Shown piece by piece: positions 45,301 through 52,743 of a DNA stretch of 64,000 nucleotides (its first letter is position 1; the number at the start of each line of letters is the position of its first letter). The notes below the pieces were generated by a model. The model ran no database searches. It worked only from the letters and a program-made list of their open reading frames with translations, and was not told the origin of the DNA. The position numbers and the translations under genes are program-made. Source of the DNA: a virus; the IMG/VR virus record IMGVR_UViG_3300022752_000035, positions 31,985-95,984 of that record. One strand, 5' to 3'.

Positions 45301-47645
45301 TAAACTTGTCCTTTTATAGCCTTTTGGACATCTTCATATAATTGCGCACCTAATCCACCATTAGGTCCTGGGAAACCAAACGTTGAGAAAGTGAATTCTG
45401 GAGTATCATCTCCACGTTTACCACTATGTTTTAAAGCTTTAGCTGTTGTAGAACTTAAACCTCCTCCACTAAAAGCAGGATAAACTAATACTGCTCCAGT
45501 TTTTTCAATCTCTTCTTGACTTAATGCTCCTTTTCCTCTAGCAAGTACAGATTTTTCTGTTTGTTGTTTATAATATATTAAAGCTTGATCTTTATTTGCT
45601 GTTGGTCTTAGGAAATAACCTCCGCGAGAACTTCCATAAACTTGGTCTGCAAATGCAGGAGATTTGCGTAATGTATCATACATATCACCGCTAATAGGTT
45701 GTGCACCTTTCGTAACAATTCTATTTAAAGAGGCTGCAAAATTAGGTATAAATCCTTTACTAGCATAAGGATCAATACCATATTTATTTTTAAATTTTTC
45801 TTTATAATTTTTTCCTGCATCACTATTTTCTGGAGGCATAATTCCAGGTTGAGATAATCCAGAGAATTGTTTTACTGTTTCTGCATCGTTATAAGTTACT
45901 CTTCCATAATTTGGAATACTCATAGAGCGAACATTTCCAGGCATATATCCACCAGCGATTGCTCCCATAACTTCTCTATTAGTACTAAAATTAGGTATAA
46001 AACCTTGACTCTTTGTTCTAGCTGTTATAACTCCTTTTTCAGAAGTAACTCCTCTACCCATTAATCCTCTTGTTAAGCTTGTAGCAATAGCTGTAGATTG
46101 TTGACGAGCTTGAGATTGAGCTTGAATTACAGTCAATATATCTTTTTCAACTTGTAAAAGTGAAACTTGTTTATTTAAAATATTTTGAATTAATTGAGGA
46201 TTTTGAGCTAGAATATTATTAATACGTTCTTGAATTTGTGCTTGAGCTTGAGCCTCTTTATTTAATCCTAAAACTGTTCTAACTGCATCTGTTGTGAATT
46301 TAGCAAGATTACCAAATATTTTTATAAAAACTCCAATTAAAAGCGCGAGTCCTGGTCCAGAAATAAAACTTCCAATTCCTTCAAAAATTCCTTTACCAAT
46401 TTTACTTCCAACAGAATCGCCTTTAACATCAAAAGCTTCTAGAGCACTATTAATTCCACCTAAAACTTTTTCTATAGCTGGTGCAAAACTTAATCCACCA
46501 ATATCACTTCCTACTCTAGTTAAATTTGCTACAGTTTTATTTAAAAGAGCAGATAAAGTTTTATTTAATTCTTCGTTTCTTCGTATAGCTTCATCTGTTG
46601 CACCTTGAGAAATCTTTAATGCATTTCCATATACAGAATATTGTTTACTTAAATCTCCTAAAGCAGCTTTTAAAATATTAATTTGGAAAACGCCACCAAC
46701 TAATTCTGCTACTTGAGCTTTTTGTGCAGATCCTAATTCATCAAATTTACTTGCTAATCCAGTTAATACTTGAATCGCAGGAGCAGTATTTCCATTAAGA
46801 TCTCTAACAGCTACTCCAAGAGCTTCTAATTGATCTAATACTTCTGTTCTTTGAACTCTTGTGAAAATAGTTTTTAACGAATTTCCAATTACTGCGCCAC
46901 CTCTTGCTGTAGTCTGATTGACGCTTGCAACAATTGCTAATAATTCATCAAAGCTAACTCCAACATCTTGAGCTGAACTGCCAACACGTTTAAGAGCTTC
47001 TGCAAGATCTGCAGAGCTAACAGCAAAAGCTGCATCAACACTTGCTAATTTATTAACAATTTGCGTTGAATCTAAAGCGGTATTATTAAATGAATTAATT
47101 GAAGCAGTTAGAGCTTCTACGCTTGAAGCTGCATCTAAACCAGAAAGACGAGCAAGTACTAATGCATCACTAGTTCTTTTTAAAGTTTGTTCTACTGTTA
47201 AACCTTGACGAGCTAACTCACCAGCAGCGGTAGCGACAGTTGAGAATGCTTGACCACTATTTTTAGCTATTTCAAATAATTTGTCACCAAATTGTCCAAG
47301 AGTTTTTTGACTAGCTCCTAAAATAACATTAATATCTGTTAATGATTTTTGGACTTCTATTGTGCTACTAATTAAAGATGTAAAAGCTTTTTGTATATTA
47401 TATATTGCTCCTGCTGAAGCACCGAATGCAATAACACGAGCATTAGAAGCGTCTAGTGATTTTTGAAACTCATTTGCTGCCCCAGTAATTCTACCTAATG
47501 GTTGAGTAAAAGCTTTTGCATTAATCCCAGCGCTAAAATTAAAACCTTTACTTTCTAATCGTTTTAAAGCCGCCGATACATCCCTTTCCATTTGGGATGT
47601 ATTTGCTGATAAATTGACTTGTAGATCTCCTATATTTCCAGCCAT
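39303..47645 (-). CDS. Tape measure protein with embedded enzyme-like domains
   Basis: This 2780-residue protein sets tail length and should be ejected first into the host. About 40-400 is the phage tape-measure core (KSLTDINVILGAS, GELARQGLTVEQTLKRTSDAL, VGVSFDELLAIVASVNQTT, GGVFQINILKAAL). Four GFIPNF(S/A) motifs stand at about 548, 630, 902 and 973. Between the second and third is a possible PD-(D/E)XK core (IGGIFEAGL, then GEVK). Two copies of DD(I/V)PAML..GEYV(L/I)RK occur near 1700 and 2590. An M15-like peptidase site (SHRTGFKGDF and THFDFQLN) lies near 2155-2205. Hydrophobic segments include ALLIGVFIKIFG. A strong AGGAAAAAGG site and a GTGTAAT element precede the start. The tape measure role is firm; the enzyme domains are inferred. 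Confidence 0.9.
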   Translation of the reverse strand: MAGNIGDLQVNLSANTSQMERDVSAALKRLESKGFNFSAGINAKAFTQPLGRITGAANEFQKSLDASNARVIAFGASAGAIYNIQKAFTSLISSTIEVQKSLTDINVILGASQKTLGQFGDKLFEIAKNSGQAFSTVATAAGELARQGLTVEQTLKRTSDALVLARLSGLDAASSVEALTASINSFNNTALDSTQIVNKLASVDAAFAVSSADLAEALKRVGSSAQDVGVSFDELLAIVASVNQTTARGGAVIGNSLKTIFTRVQRTEVLDQLEALGVAVRDLNGNTAPAIQVLTGLASKFDELGSAQKAQVAELVGGVFQINILKAALGDLSKQYSVYGNALKISQGATDEAIRRNEELNKTLSALLNKTVANLTRVGSDIGGLSFAPAIEKVLGGINSALEAFDVKGDSVGSKIGKGIFEGIGSFISGPGLALLIGVFIKIFGNLAKFTTDAVRTVLGLNKEAQAQAQIQERINNILAQNPQLIQNILNKQVSLLQVEKDILTVIQAQSQARQQSTAIATSLTRGLMGRGVTSEKGVITARTKSQGFIPNFSTNREVMGAIAGGYMPGNVRSMSIPNYGRVTYNDAETVKQFSGLSQPGIMPPENSDAGKNYKEKFKNKYGIDPYASKGFIPNFAASLNRIVTKGAQPISGDMYDTLRKSPAFADQVYGSSRGGYFLRPTANKDQALIYYKQQTEKSVLARGKGALSQEEIEKTGAVLVYPAFSGGGLSSTTAKALKHSGKRGDDTPEFTFSTFGFPGPNGGLGAQLYEDVQKAIKGQVYTFIDKAALKPKDLVDDARFDNYVNANLNRSTIEAAIGGIFEAGLKSAIFSAVDDPNAPLDLSSDELKKLSTTFKGAGPLAMFSLGEVKNALNPSQANSMADKIASSKGYPLKTKGKTKALGFIPNFSPLDRALSTEEKMGGRGVLDFKPGLGLYVRDGKTQPNFAAVMRDHPEGIGNAIQNSKKMQSMMSAGFIPNFAAMDPMSLFYILQGFGGNQARSNYKVEEQRLGAILNERGRVESEILALSKNSKKNRARLNELESQRTSLLREETSQRQTLSAQTPIFARKGGSFVGGIGGVAGRAFSRYGAGLALAAPLLTDTAAQFIGDESTRGGRALKAGISGLGTTASYAGLGFTVGGLPGAAIGAGVGGIMAAYDVFQKLNDIMPDVAKSIETSTEKFNSISAATQNLSVSLETLSSIEGRSDLDAKTRLDLRNKSEQDFAKSITQLNQALPGAGDEIVDLYRKIGDTAELRQKISEVQIKAQRESKGLAAGGGLLGTTQKINDLAGEKWYDFFTSDFLKTPQEKIKGMRQTDQMSYRGYIQTAGQQLSDLFANFSKTGEAIGSVDIGKLQAAYQSGGINGIKNLVDGLVSTGEYSKLIAEELQKVDQQGTLGEYIQAWKDHQTSVEKYAQALAEETAKFTQGIKPITDLQALQRQFSLPGGITSAALGNIDYNSIEQKLSVGKSQAFGEQFSTGYKQLSDELGYGADRVKYLSEYVQKAAEIQKDWNSGAITTTQAFERLKLAIDKIEFGKNSQYMFSDERAAARQSLMERSLKQGNFKEGFDPLNSFFDRFGDNAATTADKINKSFANLADNLQTGFEDAFGAFVDGTKTADQAFQDMLLSISQQIIKEQFSIGMRSLLGGLTGGGGYNEGGGGGILSSLFGGLFGGKAQGGIIRKYSSGGHVQGGSGVRDDIPAMLTDGEYVLRKSAVNKYGIDALNMLNRGGMIKGYASGGSVNALLNNSYDFYGPDGQKLIENYMPEAFKTTVNAPEELSNVPALTGRFNISDLLSSRSLMDENNPMNALRTQRFLGMQSYQEQVANFKTGYNEQYRQVEEQRKEAQRQADEINKQRMDQYNRAKSNMLIGGLLNFGMNLAGPFLGGFGGGGGGGGLGGILGGVLNTGVGLFQDILGGKFSQFSSQPGGAIVGNKLTDDQKKAISDAIERGQRTGYGDSFAQQAQLFPQFGNQGGFGGGMGGQNFAPTSSIGGFQFGVGLGAPAGFQTYTQNAQQDYLLNFASPVAPIAPGRGNLVYDFLNQNTNPFGYSRGYAKGGLVRGYQVGGMANQYLPASALNLRVKGSDGNTYTLAQMGLTTNSTYADLQKMGGQAFGGGYNSPELLNLMSGIQGALGSNFNRLTAMNDLYHAGVRAPGTSHRTGFKGDFTLNDYTAGKQQIKDYLSSMGLSEKDYSLNFEGPQTPGATGTHFDFQLNKTGATKIAAMNMGIPAGNIAGTNTPAVMAGFGLPSKQSFPLTAFSGPTNSITNGINTIGIQPNPFANQARSANVVTNFLKSTNTPTFTGSSAAFNTNRLNATPFNIPQGGVTNTISNAGIKMPAIGGGAGGIGGALMASLGGMKNLAGKGYNALYNLGGNLYEKSIFNPNAGYQTRMSFPSPAMGDYLRGTKVTPQTTQAVAQAITQQDFLGINQISPDQILPFFQNLQNIVNQTSGNAPTLYQSIGSLYDLKNKGDYGKLASRFSSFYGNNFKNRYSAFGERGFNNYLNYIGASPFSSLSAFNMFKFPMTPNTYSPYAFGSQYFGGFGGLGYQSGFNSLGSVFSNWFSTGSRLGITPSWASRATGGMIYGGSSAKDDVPAMLMGGEYVIRKDTVDRFGQPFFDRLNRGQINGFAEGGPVGTALPSVGGGASNQQDNSRNQFVESITKLVKSLEQLNKGIEEQNKGTKAQGEDGGATTSDTTGAGGVTNNISINVNVDQNGKTTDSTKQEDQNSGTNQETDQEKFKKTMERSRVLAELLRQQILKVIVEEQRPGGVLYQGSKGRDLGR

Positions 47646-47661
47646 AATACCTTTTTCCTAT

Positions 47662-47673
47662 CATAAATTACAC
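47662..47673 (-). promoter_or_regulatory. GTGTAAT element before the tape measure gene
   Basis: GTGTAATTTATG (minus strand), 21 bases from the ATG, with AGGAAAAAGG as ribosome-binding site. No -35 box is visible. Confidence 0.5.
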
Positions 47674-47719
47674 ATTTATTGGAAAAATATTCGGCTAGTA
47701 TATATAATAATATTTCCTC

Positions 47720-48730
47720 TTATAATCCATGCAATTTAATAAGATCTTGCATGTCTAATTTGCCACCCTTTTTAGCCGCTTCCTTATTAAGATCAATTCC
47801 TACCGATTCATTATCATTTTTAAGGCCTAATCTCTTCATGTCTTCTGCTGTAGCACCTACTATAGATGTGGCTACATTATCCTTTTGAGCCACCTTACTA
47901 TTCTTATTAAGTACTTCATCAACATTTTTAGATCCTTCATACCATTCAATAAGTTTATCTGGATCAGTCATTAAATATTCTGGAGGTTTAGTCTTAGCAT
48001 TACTTAATATACTTTTAAAATACCTGCCATAACTGAATAATTCAATTTGATAAAAGCTTAATTCTACAAGAGGTTTACCATAAAATATATGAGGATTATC
48101 TTGACTCAAATAGAATATATTAGAAAAATATCCAGCAAGACTTATCTTTTTTAAATTTCTATCATTAAATCTACCATTTACTTCATTATAATTCTTAATT
48201 AAAACCATTATTTCCTTATTATCCAGATCCTCGTAATCTGATTCTTTAAAGAATTTCTCTTTTAAAGACTGGTCCTTAAATAAAGAAACGTACATATAAT
48301 ATTCATTAATCTTCTTAAATGTATAATCCTCTGATGTAAATCCTATTAAATCTTTCTTTTCAAATTTTAAATTCTTTAATTCTAATTCGTTTTTTTCAAT
48401 TTCAGCGTTAATTTGATCAAGTTGATTTTTAAGGAATAATTTGGTTTTTGTATTTCTTAAATTAATCAAGAAATTTTCTAATTCTTTAATTCTTTTATCT
48501 TTAGACTCTTCCCACAAACCTTCTTTTATTAAATATTCTTCTTGCTCTTTTTCAGTTGGCAATCCCATTTCTTTAGCTTTTTGGAAAAATTGCTCATTAT
48601 AAATATCTATTTCAGCAGAATCTTGATTATTAATGTGTTTAAAGAATAAAGTCCCAAAACCTTCGATATTCTTTTTAGAATATCCTTTAATGATCTCAGA
48701 AAATAAAATCTTTAAATTGTTTTCGATCAT
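47720..48730 (-). CDS. Hypothetical protein upstream of the tape measure (chaperone position)
   Basis: This 336-residue protein of unknown family is mostly helical and highly charged. A coiled coil is likely around 85-125 (KDKRIKELENFLINLRNTKTK...DQINAEIEKNELELKNLKFEKK). It lies between the 266-residue putative chaperone and the tape measure, the slot used by the second tail-assembly chaperone (gpGT in lambda). It is in the same frame as the upstream gene but separated by TAA and TGA back to back, so a frameshift fusion of the lambda kind does not apply. The C-terminal 60 residues (AEDMKRLGL) may be flexible. Confidence 0.5.
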   Translation of the reverse strand: MIENNLKILFSEIIKGYSKKNIEGFGTLFFKHINNQDSAEIDIYNEQFFQKAKEMGLPTEKEQEEYLIKEGLWEESKDKRIKELENFLINLRNTKTKLFLKNQLDQINAEIEKNELELKNLKFEKKDLIGFTSEDYTFKKINEYYMYVSLFKDQSLKEKFFKESDYEDLDNKEIMVLIKNYNEVNGRFNDRNLKKISLAGYFSNIFYLSQDNPHIFYGKPLVELSFYQIELFSYGRYFKSILSNAKTKPPEYLMTDPDKLIEWYEGSKNVDEVLNKNSKVAQKDNVATSIVGATAEDMKRLGLKNDNESVGIDLNKEAAKKGGKLDMQDLIKLHGL

Positions 48731-48733
48731 TCA

Positions 48734-49534
48734 TTATGAATCTGATTTTTTAGCTTCTTCTTTAGTTTCTGCTACAGCTTGTTCAATAGCTGAATCCTCA
48801 GAAGAAAATGCTGCGAGTCTTTCAAATTCTTCTTGAGAAGCAGCACGACCAACGTACCAAAAGCTTACAAAATAAGCCAATTTACGACAAACTAAATTTT
48901 CAAATTCTGTACCATTTTCTTCCATATCGTCATAAATCTTTAATTTGCTTTCAAATTCTCCATGACCAAAAAATGGAAGTTCATTTCCTTTATCGTCTAT
49001 CATATAAGACAATTGCAATACCCACCAAAGGATAGTTTTATTTCTGGCACGATTCTCAGCAGTTTGATCAAAAAGACTAGCTTGGGCACTTTCAAAATCT
49101 TGAATTTGTGTTCTAAGCTCTGTGAGTTCAAGAATAACTTGTTGATATCTTGCTTTTTCTGCTTCTGATCTTTCAGACTCGTCTTTGATACTTAGTTTTT
49201 GAAATTCGTTTTGCTTCTCAAAAAGTGCAACATAAAAAGTTGCATAAACGTTCTTTTCTTCTTCACTTAAAACTCCACCATCATTTGTAAATCTTTTAGC
49301 TAATAAAGCTCTTGTTAATAAGCCAGCTTTAATACCTTCTGATAAACGAACTCCATAAAAAAGTTCAGCTTCATCAAATAAAGAACGAGTTGGCTTGCGA
49401 AGAAAAACTTTGACTAATTCTTTCTTTTTTATTTTCTTAGTAGTTTTGACTTCTTCGCCTTTTTCATTTTTAGAAATTTCAATTTCTTCTACTTCTACTT
49501 CCTTTGGAACATTAAATTCAAATAGTTTTTTCAT
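48734..49534 (-). CDS. Putative tail assembly chaperone
   Basis: This is a 266-residue protein. The start is a short strand region with KEVEVEEIEISKNEKGEEV, typical of phage proteins that open with an ion- or protein-binding arm. It continues with LRKPTRSLFDEAELFYGVRLSEGIKAGLLTRALLAKRF, then a long helical region and an acidic, disordered tail (AETKEEAKKSDS). The position directly before the tape measure region and after the main tail tube matches the gpG chaperone of siphoviruses. It may coat the tape measure during assembly. The GAAAGGAAAAAGG stretch upstream is the ribosome site. Function is inferred mainly from position. Confidence 0.5.
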   Translation of the reverse strand: MKKLFEFNVPKEVEVEEIEISKNEKGEEVKTTKKIKKKELVKVFLRKPTRSLFDEAELFYGVRLSEGIKAGLLTRALLAKRFTNDGGVLSEEEKNVYATFYVALFEKQNEFQKLSIKDESERSEAEKARYQQVILELTELRTQIQDFESAQASLFDQTAENRARNKTILWWVLQLSYMIDDKGNELPFFGHGEFESKLKIYDDMEENGTEFENLVCRKLAYFVSFWYVGRAASQEEFERLAAFSSEDSAIEQAVAETKEEAKKSDS

Positions 49535-49793
49535 ATGCCTTTTTCCTTTCGATTGATTCTATATAATTTTTAATTTTTTTAAATTGGACTCTACCACCTA
49601 ATAGATTAATGAAGCCTTTACGTTTTTCTTCATTCCAATTATCATATACATTCTTTAAAAAATTTTGACTTGTCACTACTTCAAAAGTAGGATTTAAAAT
49701 GCCATAACTTCTTAAAGATCTTTGGACTGTTTGCAATCCTAAATTGCCTTTAATAATATCTTCTTCAGAATATTTGAAATACATTTTTTTCAT
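49518..49793 (-). CDS. Hypothetical small protein
   Basis: This 91-residue basic protein of unknown function starts by ATGA overlap with the preceding gene and overlaps the next gene by 17 bases. Its features are short helices (TVQRSLRSYGI; NWNEEKRKGFINLLGG) and a charged end. It lies between the main tail tube and the chaperone-like genes, so a small tail-assembly factor is likely, but no motif supports this directly. Confidence 0.5.
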   Translation of the reverse strand: MKKMYFKYSEEDIIKGNLGLQTVQRSLRSYGILNPTFEVVTSQNFLKNVYDNWNEEKRKGFINLLGGRVQFKKIKNYIESIERKKAYEKTI

Positions 49794-50023
49794 TTTTTCA
49801 AATCAAAATCTAATTTAGCAATATCTTCCTCTATCTCTCTTATGGTATCATTACCATAATCAAGTACTCTTTTACGATACTTTTGATATGCTTCATCACT
49901 ACTATTATACTTTGAAGCATGAGCATCTTCAAGAATAAATAAGAACTGTTTATATAAATTAGTTATTTTTCTACGAAGTTGAAATATAACATATTCCTTT
50001 ATTTTAGGATCGCCTTTTTCCAT
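49790..50023 (-). CDS. Hypothetical small helical protein
   Basis: This 77-residue protein is almost entirely helical and charged (KIKEYVIFQLRRKITNLYKQFLFILEDA; RKRVLDYGNDTIREIEEDIAKLDFDLKK). No family was recognised. It is the first gene after the terminator that closes the tail tube gene, behind a GTGTAAT element. It therefore heads the transcript carrying the chaperone-region genes. Overlap with the next gene is ATGA. Confidence 0.5.
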   Translation of the reverse strand: MEKGDPKIKEYVIFQLRRKITNLYKQFLFILEDAHASKYNSSDEAYQKYRKRVLDYGNDTIREIEEDIAKLDFDLKK

Positions 50024-50051
50024 AGATTTACCTTTTAACCTTTTGCCTTAC

Positions 50052-50063
50052 TATATATTACAC
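50052..50063 (-). promoter_or_regulatory. GTGTAAT element directly after the tail tube terminator
   Basis: GTGTAATATATA (minus strand) begins right after the T-tract of the terminator at 50065-50102 and lies 33 bases before the ATG at 50023. A new start site after a terminator supports a promoter reading. Confidence 0.6.
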
Positions 50064-50064
50064 C

Positions 50065-50102
50065 AAAAAAATACCCCGTCAAGGTTGAACCTGACGGGGT
50101 AT
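50065..50102 (-). terminator. Rho-independent terminator after the tail tube gene
   Basis: On the minus strand a perfect 11-base stem (ATACCCCGTCA with TGACGGGGTAT, 50071-50081 and 50092-50102) encloses a 10-base loop that can itself pair partly. It is followed by seven T (complement of 50065-50071). It lies 23 bases after the stop of the 366-residue gene. Confidence 0.9.
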
Positions 50103-50124
50103 CTTATATAAGAATTATTATCTA

Positions 50125-51225
50125 TTAAGCGCTAACTACTCCACTCATCATTAATCCACGATCATTTTGATTTGGACCGCCGATTTGAGTAGAGAAGTTT
50201 AGAGTTACAGATTTATTATCACCGATAGAACTGCTAAATTCTTGGCTATCTAATTTAGCACGTTTTAAGAAGTATTTAACTTGTGTGCTTCCATCTGTTG
50301 GATGTTTTAAGGCAACACTAACATCGTAGTTTTTATCGTTTTTAATAATATCTGCTAGATTACCAGTTGTTAGATCGCCAAGTAGAGCTTGTACTTGCAT
50401 GCTAACAGTAACTGGGAATTGAATCTCTCTTGCGAAAGCGAATTTACTTCCAAGCTTTTGTAGAGGATTACGTGTTAGATCGAAATTTAATGTATAACTT
50501 TGGATCTTAGCGTCAGAAACGGTTGTGCCACCTTCGCCATATTCACTAATATCTACTGTGATATCTCCTGGGCGAAGAGCACTTACGCCTGTAGCTGCAA
50601 TAGAACTTACGGCTGTTGGCAATGCGTATTTAACTCCTGTAATTTTACTTCCATCTGTAGGAACTACTGCAGGAACATAATTACCTGTTGTACCTGCATC
50701 AAAAGCCATGTTAAGAGCTTCTACATTAACTGTAACAGTTGGAAAATTACCTACAGAACCTTCTGTGGAATAAGAACTGATGAATCCATTTCCAATACCT
50801 ATAACATTTTGATTAGCTGCACCAGTAGCAGTACCTTGAGCGTCCGCTCCTTCTCCTACTGTACGAATAAAGTAATTTCTTTCATCAGCAGTTTTGTTTA
50901 AAATTCCAGAAATGCAACTTACTTGGTCGCTATCAAAAGGACCAAATCCTAAAAGTTTTTCATTTCCAAAACTGTTTAAAATATAACTGAAATCAAGTGA
51001 TACTGTTGGAGATTCGAGAATAACACGATCAATAGCTGCTAATTCACCAAATTGATTAACGTCTTGACGAGCAATGTTAAAACTGTAATTAGCACTTTGA
51101 ACACGATGTAGTTGATTAACTAAATTTCCACTTAGATTTTGTTGATCTGTAAAATGATTGCCTGTTGCTGGACTTGGTCCTGCGTAAAGGGCTTCTGATT
51201 GATAAATAATTCTATTTCTAGACAT
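50125..51225 (-). CDS. Major tail tube protein
   Basis: This 366-residue protein should polymerise as the tail tube. The opening resembles large siphovirus tube proteins (IIYQSEALYAGPSPATGN). It then has RVQSANYSFNIARQDVNQFGELAAID and SLDFSYILNSFG, the pattern A-x-Y-S...F-G...P-x-x-x-x-F-S-Y seen also in the three proteins at 22603-25245. A second similar half appears after LRPGDITVDISEY (NFDLTRNPLQKLGSKFAFAREIQFPVTVSM). A strong AGGAG site, its own upstream GTGTAAT element and a terminator behind it make it a single highly expressed unit. It sits between the connector genes and the chaperone and tape measure genes, the standard place. Confidence 0.78.
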   Translation of the reverse strand: MSRNRIIYQSEALYAGPSPATGNHFTDQQNLSGNLVNQLHRVQSANYSFNIARQDVNQFGELAAIDRVILESPTVSLDFSYILNSFGNEKLLGFGPFDSDQVSCISGILNKTADERNYFIRTVGEGADAQGTATGAANQNVIGIGNGFISSYSTEGSVGNFPTVTVNVEALNMAFDAGTTGNYVPAVVPTDGSKITGVKYALPTAVSSIAATGVSALRPGDITVDISEYGEGGTTVSDAKIQSYTLNFDLTRNPLQKLGSKFAFAREIQFPVTVSMQVQALLGDLTTGNLADIIKNDKNYDVSVALKHPTDGSTQVKYFLKRAKLDSQEFSSSIGDNKSVTLNFSTQIGGPNQNDRGLMMSGVVSA

Positions 51226-51245
51226 ATTAGATTCTCCTATATTAT

Positions 51246-51257
51246 CTTTTATTACAC
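51246..51257 (-). promoter_or_regulatory. GTGTAAT element before the tail tube gene
   Basis: GTGTAATAAAAG (minus strand), 25 bases from the ATG, with a Shine-Dalgarno TAGGAGA in between. No -35 box is visible. Confidence 0.5.
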
Positions 51258-51277
51258 TTAAATTTAATCAAATTCTA

Positions 51278-52129
51278 TTAAATTCTTGGGTTTCTGTATA
51301 CCTCTAGCTCAAAATCTATAAATGCTGATATAGCATCAGGATTAAGATCTTGATATTGGCTTCTATTTGCCACATTTTTGCTAATATATACATTTTTAAT
51401 ATAAATACTATTAGATGATCCTGCTCTTCCAGTAGTTAATAATTCATAATTATAACCAGATTTTAAACCATTTAAACTATTAAATGGCATTTCATTAGGC
51501 TGAATTATTGGAATATAAGTTCTAACAACATCTTTAAATATGCTAGTAACTCCATCCATACTATATATAGAGTCAGATATAACTATCGCTCTTACATTAA
51601 TATTTGTGCTATCTAAACCTCCAAAAGCTAATGGCTCATTATTACCACCATTATTTTTAAGATATATGGCTGGATAAGTTTGAGCATTAATAGGCAATCC
51701 AGTTGGATTTTCTATTGTTTTTGGATTTAGATTAAATTTAGTTTCAAATAATATTTTTTCTTCATTTTCGTTTGTAAGATAAATGCCGTAATCTTTAACA
51801 GCATAGCTTCCGCTAATAGTTGGATTATCAAGCTCTGAATCAAAGTAAATTTGACCTTGATCAGCATTAATTGATACTAAACCGCTTTGTCCAGTTGTAA
51901 TAAAATTATTATTTAAATAAACTCCACTTATAATATTAGCCCCAGTTATAGATTCGTCTCTTATTAAATTCTTAAAAGGTGCTCCATAACTATAATAACC
52001 ATTATATATATTTGTAATAGGATAAAATTCGCTAACATGATTATTAAAAGCTTCTCCTTTTTTGACTAATGTATGATCAAACCAAAGCGTCATGCTACTC
52101 ATTAAAATATTTTCAAATTGTGGCTTCAT
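51278..52129 (-). CDS. Hypothetical neck / tail-terminator-region protein
   Basis: This 283-residue beta-rich protein (TGQSGLVSINADQGQIYFD, GSYAVKDYGIYLTNE, SIYIKNVYISK) is of no recognised family. It sits between the gp10-like protein and the main tail tube, where siphoviruses keep the tail terminator or completion protein. It is long for those families, so it may carry an extra domain. Start by ATGA overlap with the gene before. FELEVYRNPR at the end suggests a strand that packs on a partner. Confidence 0.5.
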   Translation of the reverse strand: MKPQFENILMSSMTLWFDHTLVKKGEAFNNHVSEFYPITNIYNGYYSYGAPFKNLIRDESITGANIISGVYLNNNFITTGQSGLVSINADQGQIYFDSELDNPTISGSYAVKDYGIYLTNENEEKILFETKFNLNPKTIENPTGLPINAQTYPAIYLKNNGGNNEPLAFGGLDSTNINVRAIVISDSIYSMDGVTSIFKDVVRTYIPIIQPNEMPFNSLNGLKSGYNYELLTTGRAGSSNSIYIKNVYISKNVANRSQYQDLNPDAISAFIDFELEVYRNPRI

Positions 52130-52743
52130 ACATTTATTTTAATATTAACTTTTGAATAAAATTTTTTCAATATTTGTTTCATGTATGGGGTAGGTTTAAA
52201 GCTTCCACTCCTAACTTCAGATTCAGATTGTATACCAGTTGAGGATCTACTATTTTTAATAAATTTTCTAAATATATAATAACTAAATCCCGAAATTCCC
52301 TTTTCTATGCCTCTTACCCAACTTCTACCGCCTTCAAATGGCATTGGTGTTACAGATTCAATTTCTTCAAGTGTTGGACCAGAAACAGAAAAATTTATTT
52401 TTAGATTTTTATTATTAACAGATATATCAGGTTTATTACTAATTTTCACAGAGTTTTCTAAAATTTCTTTTACTGCCTCTGTTGGATTCGAACCTTCTTC
52501 AAATCCAATATAACTAAATAAATTACCTTGTCCAGCTAAAGTATTTGAAATATTTGAAGCTTCTGGCCCATTTTCAATTTCTTTAGTAACTGGATGGTTT
52601 TTATATTCATTTAACATTTCTTGTTTATTTTTTTCAACGTATTCTTCAACTAAGCTATAAACTTCTTTACGAATAAAATTAGTCATTTTAGAGTTTTTAG
52701 CGATTGCTTCTGCAATTTTATTTTGATTTAATTTAACTTTCAT
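52126..52743 (-). CDS. Putative head-tail connector component (HK97 gp10-like)
   Basis: This is a 205-residue protein. A helical N-terminal part (KIAEAIAKNSKMTNFIRKEVYSLVEEYVEK) and a C-terminal region with FKPTPYMKQILKKFYSK fit the HK97 gp10 / minor-tail Z group, which sit at the head-tail joint. A glycine-rich middle (EGGRSWVRGIEKGISG) lies between. It shares one base (TAATG) with the gene before and ATGA with the gene after, so this run is tightly coupled. The match is by layout and the C-terminal motif only. Confidence 0.5.
   Translation of the reverse strand: MKVKLNQNKIAEAIAKNSKMTNFIRKEVYSLVEEYVEKNKQEMLNEYKNHPVTKEIENGPEASNISNTLAGQGNLFSYIGFEEGSNPTEAVKEILENSVKISNKPDISVNNKNLKINFSVSGPTLEEIESVTPMPFEGGRSWVRGIEKGISGFSYYIFRKFIKNSRSSTGIQSESEVRSGSFKPTPYMKQILKKFYSKVNIKINV

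Noticed and set aside
47720-49534. Lambda-type frameshift fusion of the two genes before the tape measure
   Set aside because: Both genes are in the same frame and are separated by TAA then TGA, so a frameshift would not join them; no proper slippery heptamer is present.
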